From positions 1-39,668 of the forward strand of contig CALCGD010000118.1 of NCBI GenBank assembly GCA_937900875.1: a DNA stretch of 39,668 bases, given 5' to 3'. The first letter of the stretch is position 1, and each line of letters starts with the position of its first letter. A program made the translations under genes and the position numbers. Source of the stretch: an uncultured Flavobacteriales bacterium. Lineage in GTDB: Bacteria > Bacteroidota > Bacteroidia > UBA10329. This document shows positions 35,181 to 39,668 of the stretch, one piece after another. The notes beneath the pieces are model-generated. The model saw nothing but the letters and a program-made list of their open reading frames with translations, did no database searches and had not been told where the DNA came from.

Positions 35181-35402
35181 TCAGTATTCGTCTTCGTTAA
35201 AGAAGAAATCGTCTTTTGTTGGATAATCTGGCCAAATATCTTCAATGCTTTCAAACACCTCGCTGTCGTCTTCAATTTCTTGAAGATTCTCAACCACTTC
35301 CATAGGAGCACCTGATCTCATTGCGAAATCAATCAGCTCATCCTTTGTTGCTGGCCAAGGTGCGTCTTCAAGACGTGATGCTAATTCGAGAGTCCAATAC
35401 AT
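35181..35402 (-). CDS. DUF2795 family small acidic protein
   Basis: 73 residues, very acidic in the C-terminal half (EDDSEVFESIEDIWPDYP, then FFFNEDEY). The N-terminal half (WTLELASRLEDAPWPATKDELIDFAMRSGAP) matches DUF2795, a short helical domain common in Bacteroidota. No signal peptide, so cytoplasmic. Function unknown. It has its own TAGCTTTG box 32 bases upstream and a strong terminator, which suggests a highly expressed single-gene transcript. Confidence 0.85.
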   Translation of the reverse strand: MYWTLELASRLEDAPWPATKDELIDFAMRSGAPMEVVENLQEIEDDSEVFESIEDIWPDYPTKDDFFFNEDEY

Positions 35403-35433
35403 GCTAATTCTATTTTACCTGTTCAATTTCGCG

Positions 35434-35441
35434 CAAAGCTA
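35434..35441 (-). promoter_or_regulatory. -7 promoter box for the DUF2795 gene
   Basis: Minus-strand TAGCTTTG matches TAnnTTTG exactly, 32 bases before the ATG, in the 99-base gap after the adenosyltransferase gene. No -33 TTG at standard spacing. Confidence 0.5.
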
Positions 35442-35501
35442 AAAATTTAATCGAGACATGAAATAGGGAGTGAAAATTTCCTTGGAAAGGCTTAAAATCA
35501 G

Positions 35502-36050
35502 CTATTTACGTGGTCTCCAAGGGACTTCTTTCTCTTCATTGTATTGAGTGGTTTTTCTGCTCAGCACAAAAAGATAGTCGGAAAGGCGGTTGAGATATTT
35601 AATAACCACAGGAGAAACTGGTTCTTTTTCGTTGAGAAGCACTGTTAATCTCTCTGCTCTTCGGCAGACACAGCGTGCAATATGACAGAAACTGATGGTA
35701 TCGTTGCCACCAGGAAGTACGAAAGAGCGCATCTCGGGGAGCGTTTCATTCATGCGATCAATCTCTTTTTCAAGAAACTCGATATCGGATTCATGCAAAT
35801 CTGGAACAACAAGGTTTGACTTACTTGGATCTGAGGCCAAAATTGCGCCTATTGTAAAAAGCCTGTCTTGAATTTCGGCCAATGTTTCTTTTGCAAAAGG
35901 GTCAATGTCGCGGAAACGAACAAGTCCGATGTACGAGTTTAATTCGTCAACCGTACCGTAGCTTTCTATTCGAATATGGTGCTTAGGAACTCGCGCCCCA
36001 CCGAATAGTCCGGTAGTTCCGTCATCACCTGTTTTAGTGTAGATTTTCAT
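35502..36050 (-). CDS. PduO-type corrinoid adenosyltransferase
   Basis: ATP:cob(I)alamin adenosyltransferase that makes adenosylcobalamin, 182 residues. Family motifs are [15 protein letters not shown] at the N-terminus (ATP binding), [13 protein letters not shown], the central LPGG plus CRRAERL, and [14 protein letters not shown]. It overlaps the ABC ATPase gene by four bases (ATGA), hence coexpressed with it. No B12 riboswitch is seen upstream and no other cobalamin gene lies in the window, so it more likely serves salvage or a B12-dependent enzyme encoded elsewhere. Confidence 0.94.
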   Translation of the reverse strand: MKIYTKTGDDGTTGLFGGARVPKHHIRIESYGTVDELNSYIGLVRFRDIDPFAKETLAEIQDRLFTIGAILASDPSKSNLVVPDLHESDIEFLEKEIDRMNETLPEMRSFVLPGGNDTISFCHIARCVCRRAERLTVLLNEKEPVSPVVIKYLNRLSDYLFVLSRKTTQYNEEKEVPWRPRK

Positions 36051-36781
36051 GACGATTGAAGCACAGTTTGAATATTCTGGTTCAGTTCATCGGTCTCCAC
36101 CAATCCATCTTTGAGTCTAATAATACGATGTGCGTGCTGTGCAATTTCTTCTTCGTGCGTTACCACAACAATCGTGTTTCCGTTTCGATGAATTTCTTCA
36201 AACAAGCCCATAATTTCAATGGAGGTTTTCGAGTCTAGATTTCCAGTTGGCTCATCGGCCAAAATCAATGCAGGGTTATTAACCAGTGCCCTTGCAACAG
36301 CAACCCGTTGCCTCTGACCGCCCGACAGTTCGTTTGGTTGATGAGACATTCTATCGCCTAATCCAACCTGATGAAGCACTTTTTCACCTCGTTCAATCCT
36401 GTCTGACTTTCCAAATCCAGCATAAATTAAAGGCAGTGTTACATTGTCTAAAGCCGTTGAACGGGGTAAAAGATTGAAGGTCTGAAACACAAAACCAATC
36501 TTCTTATTTCTTACCTCGGCCAACTGATTGTCTGACATCTGACTTACGTCTTGTCCGTCAAGAAAATATTGTCCGCCAGAAGGAGTGTCTAGACAACCAA
36601 TCATGTTCATTAGCGTGGATTTTCCTGAACCGGATGGCCCCATAAGCGCTACGTACTCGCCTTGTTTTATGGTAATGCTTATGTCTCTTAGGGCATGTAC
36701 CGCCTCTGTACCCATAACGTACACTTTAGAAATGTGCTCCGTTCGAATGACGTCTTTGATTGGTGTAAAATTGATTTCCAT
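36047..36781 (-). CDS. ABC transporter ATP-binding protein, MacB/LolD type
   Basis: 244 residues. Walker [10 protein letters not shown] (about 49-57), Q-loop in [10 protein letters not shown], signature [15 protein letters not shown], Walker [14 protein letters not shown] and the His switch VVTHE are all intact. The LLPR Q-loop and the ADEPTGNLD form are typical of ATPases pairing with MacB/FtsX-like permeases or LolCE. No permease gene is adjacent; one of the matching kind is at 17787-19034. It overlaps the downstream adenosyltransferase gene by four bases. Confidence 0.94.
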   Translation of the reverse strand: MEINFTPIKDVIRTEHISKVYVMGTEAVHALRDISITIKQGEYVALMGPSGSGKSTLMNMIGCLDTPSGGQYFLDGQDVSQMSDNQLAEVRNKKIGFVFQTFNLLPRSTALDNVTLPLIYAGFGKSDRIERGEKVLHQVGLGDRMSHQPNELSGGQRQRVAVARALVNNPALILADEPTGNLDSKTSIEIMGLFEEIHRNGNTIVVVTHEEEIAQHAHRIIRLKDGLVETDELNQNIQTVLQSS

Positions 36782-36799
36782 CTACGCGCTAAATTACAA

Positions 36800-37582
36800 T
36801 CAATACCTGATGGTAAAGTGTTGTTTGGGCTGTTCTGTTCGTAGGAAAACAATTCCTACCTGAAACAAATCGAGCGTTACCATAACACGCTCATGTGCCT
36901 TGATGTTCTCCCAAGCTTCGGCCATTCCTTTGCTCCAATAGATATCGTCAAATAGCAGCACAGAATTGGTGTCGCATTTTTCCAAGCATTGCTCGAAGTA
37001 GCGGATAGTTGGTTCTTTCTGATGGTTACCATCTATGAAAGCCCAATCGAGTTTCTCTGTTGAATCTAGAAAAGGTTGAAGTGTATCGTCAAAGTTTCCT
37101 TCGATGATTGTTGAATTGATTTTCGCTTTCTGAAATTGTTCTCTAGCAACAGCAGCTGTATTCGGGCAACCCTCAAACGTGGTAAGCATACTATTTGGGT
37201 TTCCGAGTGATTGGTAAAGGCTTCCAATTCCAAGCGAAGTGCCTAACTCAACCATGGTTTCTGGCTCAAAACGCTTTGAAAGTCGAAACAGCAATTCGCC
37301 CCATTTTCCGCCTTTAGCCGAGTTTTTAGCGATGTCAGAAATCTTGCGTTTGTTCGAGGAATTGACCGTTGATCCAGCGCCAAGGTCCGTTATTTCAATC
37401 TCGCTATGGTTGTTCAACAGTCCCTGTCGAAAGGCTTCAATAGTGTGGTATTCTGCAAAATCTGACGAGTTGTAAATCACATTTTCAAGCAGTTCGTATA
37501 CGAAAGGCGAATGAATGCCATGACGGTTTTGTGCCTTTATAAGGTATTTCGCATACTGACCGGCTCGCCACAAATGAGACAT
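36800..37582 (-). CDS. O-methyltransferase-like SAM-dependent methyltransferase
   Basis: 260 residues. The N-terminus with KNRHGIHSPFVYEL-like sequence (here AQNRHGIHSPFVYELLE, 17-33) marks a conserved Bacteroidota family. SAM motif I is VELGTSLGIGS (111-121), an acidic FEG follows at the end of the second strand, and AFIDGNHQ (181-188) is the metal/SAM strand seen in catechol-type O-methyltransferases. Substrate unknown. It starts at ATG 37582 directly behind a TAAATTCG box and is followed by the ABC ATPase gene after 18 bases. Confidence 0.82.
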   Translation of the reverse strand: MSHLWRAGQYAKYLIKAQNRHGIHSPFVYELLENVIYNSSDFAEYHTIEAFRQGLLNNHSEIEITDLGAGSTVNSSNKRKISDIAKNSAKGGKWGELLFRLSKRFEPETMVELGTSLGIGSLYQSLGNPNSMLTTFEGCPNTAAVAREQFQKAKINSTIIEGNFDDTLQPFLDSTEKLDWAFIDGNHQKEPTIRYFEQCLEKCDTNSVLLFDDIYWSKGMAEAWENIKAHERVMVTLDLFQVGIVFLRTEQPKQHFTIRY

Positions 37583-37586
37583 TTGG

Positions 37587-37594
37587 CGAATTTA
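37587..37594 (-). promoter_or_regulatory. -7 promoter box for the methyltransferase-ABC-PduO transcript
   Basis: Minus-strand TAAATTCG ends four bases before the ATG. Start of transcription would fall on or beside the start codon, so a leaderless mRNA is predicted. A TTG lies only nine bases upstream, not at -33. Confidence 0.4.
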
Positions 37595-37626
37595 GCGCTT
37601 ACGCAACAGTTCTAACGAGAAGCGAG

Positions 37627-37634
37627 TATGTTTG
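37627..37634 (+). promoter_or_regulatory. -7 promoter box for the PhoD-like gene
   Basis: TATGTTTG matches TAnnTTTG exactly, 17 bases before the ATG at 37652. It is divergent from the box at 37587-37594, with 32 bases between them. No -33 TTG at the expected place. Confidence 0.45.
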
Positions 37635-37651
37635 TTTAACACGATTCATCT

Positions 37652-39427
37652 ATGAAGTCAACACTCCTTTTTTTCATTGTCTTTTTTCCGCTTTTCACGT
37701 TCGCACAAAGCATTACTTCTGGTCCTGTGGTTGGCGGTCTTACTTCAGAATCGGCTCGGTTTTACGTTCGAACCGATGTGCCTACCGAGTTTGAATTGGA
37801 ATTGGACACCCTCGAGAATTTTGCAACCTCTTTTTTGGTTACAGATAGTACACGCAGCAATCAATTTGCCACGGTAATAACCGATGTTTCAGGCCTTCAG
37901 CCGTATAAACAATACCACTATCGGTATTTAATAAACGGTCAACCTCAAGATTCGGTCTATCAATTCACTTCCTTTCCAGAAGAAGGAGATGTAGGCCATT
38001 ATAAGATTGCTGTAGGCTCTTGCAACTACTTCGAAAATTTCCCGCTATTCGGTCATATAAAAGCATTTGACCCAATGCTTTTTGTGCATTTGGGAGATTG
38101 GAAATACCCACCAAGCACCTTTGGTTGGGATTACAATTTGTACCCAGATAGGATAGCTAATTCATTTTCCTTTCGCTACAATGATGCAAACATGAGCGGA
38201 TATATTCTTAATGGAATGGCTATTGATTATGTGTATGACGATTCTTATTGCCACAACGGCAATCAGGGAGCAACGCACCCTAGAACAGAAATCGTTCAAC
38301 TTGGACCTGACTCGTTCTTTTACGATTTACAAACCGTTGAGTTTAATCCTGAAGTTATCCCTGGTGCTATTCGTGGCTATTTCGACCATTTTCCAGGATA
38401 TGAGGCGGTAGATACGACCATCGGAATTCATCATTCATTTAAGTTGGGAAACATGGAATTTTTCATGCTGGATTTGAGGAATTCGGCAACTCCCCAAAAT
38501 GAGCCTTTTGTTTATCATCAAGAAACAAACACATACACGTTTGAACCGGGCCCAGACCATTCGCTAATGAGTGCTGGCCAGCGACAATGGCTTTTGAACG
38601 GACTGCAAAACTCTACGGCCGACTGGAAGATAATTGGTAGCAGTGTAATGTTCAATAAACGGTTTGTTCAGTTTAGAGAGATTGCAACTCAGTTAGCTGC
38701 TCTTAGCCCTGCATTAATAGATTACGTTTCTAGTTTATCTTATTTCTGGAATGCGTATCCAGCAGATCAAGAAACCCTGCTCAATTTTATTGAGGAGAAT
38801 GACTTAAAGGATGTCATCGTTATCTCTGGAGATAGCCATAGCTCGATGGTAGACGATGGCACAAATGCGGGGCTTCCTGAGTTGAGCGCAAGCGGACTTA
38901 CTTCAGAAGATGAAGGCTACCTGAACCATTCGCTGGATTCGGTTATTGATTTGATTGGATACGACTACGGTACAATTGATTCTCTTTGGAATGGAGGCGG
39001 AAATGGGGTTGACAACAACAATTTCTCTGATAGCTACGGTACCATGGAGGTATTTGGGAAAGATTCTATGAGACTGTGCGCTATGGACGAATTAGGGCAG
39101 GAGATGGGCTGCATCATCATTTACCATTCTTCTAGTCCTATGAATGTTGGTTCTTCTTTAATTACTCCTAAAGAGCGCTTGTTTCTCGCTTTTCCGAACC
39201 CAACAAAAGATTTGGTACGAGTAGAGTTTAGGAACGGACATATTCCTTCTTCTAAAGCCATGATGCAACTAACATCAACTCAAGGAAAGACAATAAAATT
39301 TTGGCGCGGCACCGATATTCAGAACAACATGACCATTAATCTTGGCGAATTGAGCGCAGGAAATTACACGCTCACGTACTTGGACGCGAAGAAAATGGAC
39401 ACCAGAAAGATTGTAGTCAGCGATTAG
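37652..39427 (+). CDS. Secreted PhoD-like phosphatase with T9SS sorting domain
   Basis: 591 residues. Signal peptide ends FTFAQ (about residue 19). An N-terminal Ig-like domain (about 22-108) precedes the metallophosphatase core, as in alkaline phosphatase D. Core motifs: VGSCNY (121-126), HLGDW (146-150), LDLRNS (273-278), GDSHSS (393-398). The usual DDH motif reads VYDDSYCHN (194-202), so the His after the Asp pair is Ser. A type A T9SS domain ends the protein (FPNPTKDLVRVEF to TRKIVVSD). It probably hydrolyses phosphodiesters or monoesters outside the cell. Its stop overlaps the stop of the facing MscS gene by four bases. Confidence 0.85.
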   Translation: MKSTLLFFIVFFPLFTFAQSITSGPVVGGLTSESARFYVRTDVPTEFELELDTLENFATSFLVTDSTRSNQFATVITDVSGLQPYKQYHYRYLINGQPQDSVYQFTSFPEEGDVGHYKIAVGSCNYFENFPLFGHIKAFDPMLFVHLGDWKYPPSTFGWDYNLYPDRIANSFSFRYNDANMSGYILNGMAIDYVYDDSYCHNGNQGATHPRTEIVQLGPDSFFYDLQTVEFNPEVIPGAIRGYFDHFPGYEAVDTTIGIHHSFKLGNMEFFMLDLRNSATPQNEPFVYHQETNTYTFEPGPDHSLMSAGQRQWLLNGLQNSTADWKIIGSSVMFNKRFVQFREIATQLAALSPALIDYVSSLSYFWNAYPADQETLLNFIEENDLKDVIVISGDSHSSMVDDGTNAGLPELSASGLTSEDEGYLNHSLDSVIDLIGYDYGTIDSLWNGGGNGVDNNNFSDSYGTMEVFGKDSMRLCAMDELGQEMGCIIIYHSSSPMNVGSSLITPKERLFLAFPNPTKDLVRVEFRNGHIPSSKAMMQLTSTQGKTIKFWRGTDIQNNMTINLGELSAGNYTLTYLDAKKMDTRKIVVSD

Positions 39428-39668
39428 GCTTTCGCTGGCATATGCACATCCATTTGTGGAAACGGAATAGTGATTTTGGCTGCATCTAACGCCTCTTTTC
39501 CAGCTTCGTATATGTCAAAATAAACATCCCAATAATCTTCCGCTTTACAGTGCGGTCTAACAGCTAGGTTAATCGAACTATCTCCAAGTCCAACAACACC
39601 AACAAAAGGAGCTGGGTCTTTCATCACTTTTGGATGATTAATCATTACGCCCATCAGCACCTCTCGGG
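39424..39668 (-). CDS. mscS: Small-conductance mechanosensitive channel MscS (C-terminal part, truncated by window edge)
   Basis: The frame is open to the window edge on the minus strand, so the N-terminal and membrane parts lie outside. The visible 81 residues are the C-terminal cytoplasmic alpha/beta domain of MscS: REVLMGVMINHPKV, GLGDSSINLAVRPHCK, EDYWDVYFDIYEAGKEALD and the closing IPFPQMDVHM beta-barrel strand. An internal GTG at 39660 is not the true start because the preceding residues also match the family. The channel opens on membrane tension to relieve osmotic shock. Confidence 0.9.
   Translation of the reverse strand, partial: REVLMGVMINHPKVMKDPAPFVGVVGLGDSSINLAVRPHCKAEDYWDVYFDIYEAGKEALDAAKITIPFPQMDVHMPAKA

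Overview
The window is a compact, mostly housekeeping stretch of a Bacteroidota genome, most likely Flavobacteriales-like. The signs are three secreted proteins ending in type IX secretion (T9SS type A) sorting domains, near-absence of Shine-Dalgarno sequences, -7 promoter boxes of the TAnnTTTG kind (several as TAnnTTCG), a long SecA (1107 aa) with a C-terminal zinc motif, a DUF4286 gene fused head-to-tail to rsmA, and a small DUF2795 protein. Base composition looks even throughout. I see no tRNA, rRNA, insertion sequence, integrase, prophage or CRISPR array, and no gene-free gap above about 225 bases.

Layout. 1-681: end of a secreted copper type II monooxygenase-like protein. 725-1565: rplU-rpmA with promoter and terminator. 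1573-8712: serS, a small lipoprotein, a secreted TPR protein, DUF4286, rsmA, mgtE and a 2-hydroxyacid dehydrogenase, many overlapping or nearly so. 8715-11471 (minus): a secreted T9SS cargo, aspartate kinase and a GNAT acetyltransferase. 11538-16127: a structured leader with an intrinsic terminator, then fbp and mfd. 16051-19034 (minus): a haloalkane dehalogenase-like hydrolase whose end overlaps mfd antisense, a methyltransferase and a MacB/FtsX-type permease. 19220-27830: purH followed by the rod-shape operon mreB-mreC-mreD-mrdA-rodA and a GT-C-like membrane protein. 27912-37582 (minus): ppiD, a DinB-like protein, secA, a dipeptide epimerase, DUF2795, a PduO-type adenosyltransferase, an ABC ATPase and an O-methyltransferase-like protein. 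37652-39668: a secreted PhoD-like phosphatase with a T9SS tail and the end of a MscS channel.

Functional links. The purH-mre-mrdA-rodA block makes the elongation machinery for lateral peptidoglycan, and the epimerase may recycle murein dipeptides. SecA exports the secreted proteins and PpiD helps fold them. rplU, rpmA, serS and rsmA serve translation. fbp serves gluconeogenesis.

I found no convincing new multi-gene defence or mobile system. The best candidates for something undescribed are (1) the leader with an intrinsic terminator directly upstream of fbp, a possible attenuator or riboswitch, (2) the lipoprotein/TPR pair in the serS-rsmA operon, and (3) a set of genes whose -7 boxes lie so close to the start codon that their mRNAs should be leaderless.
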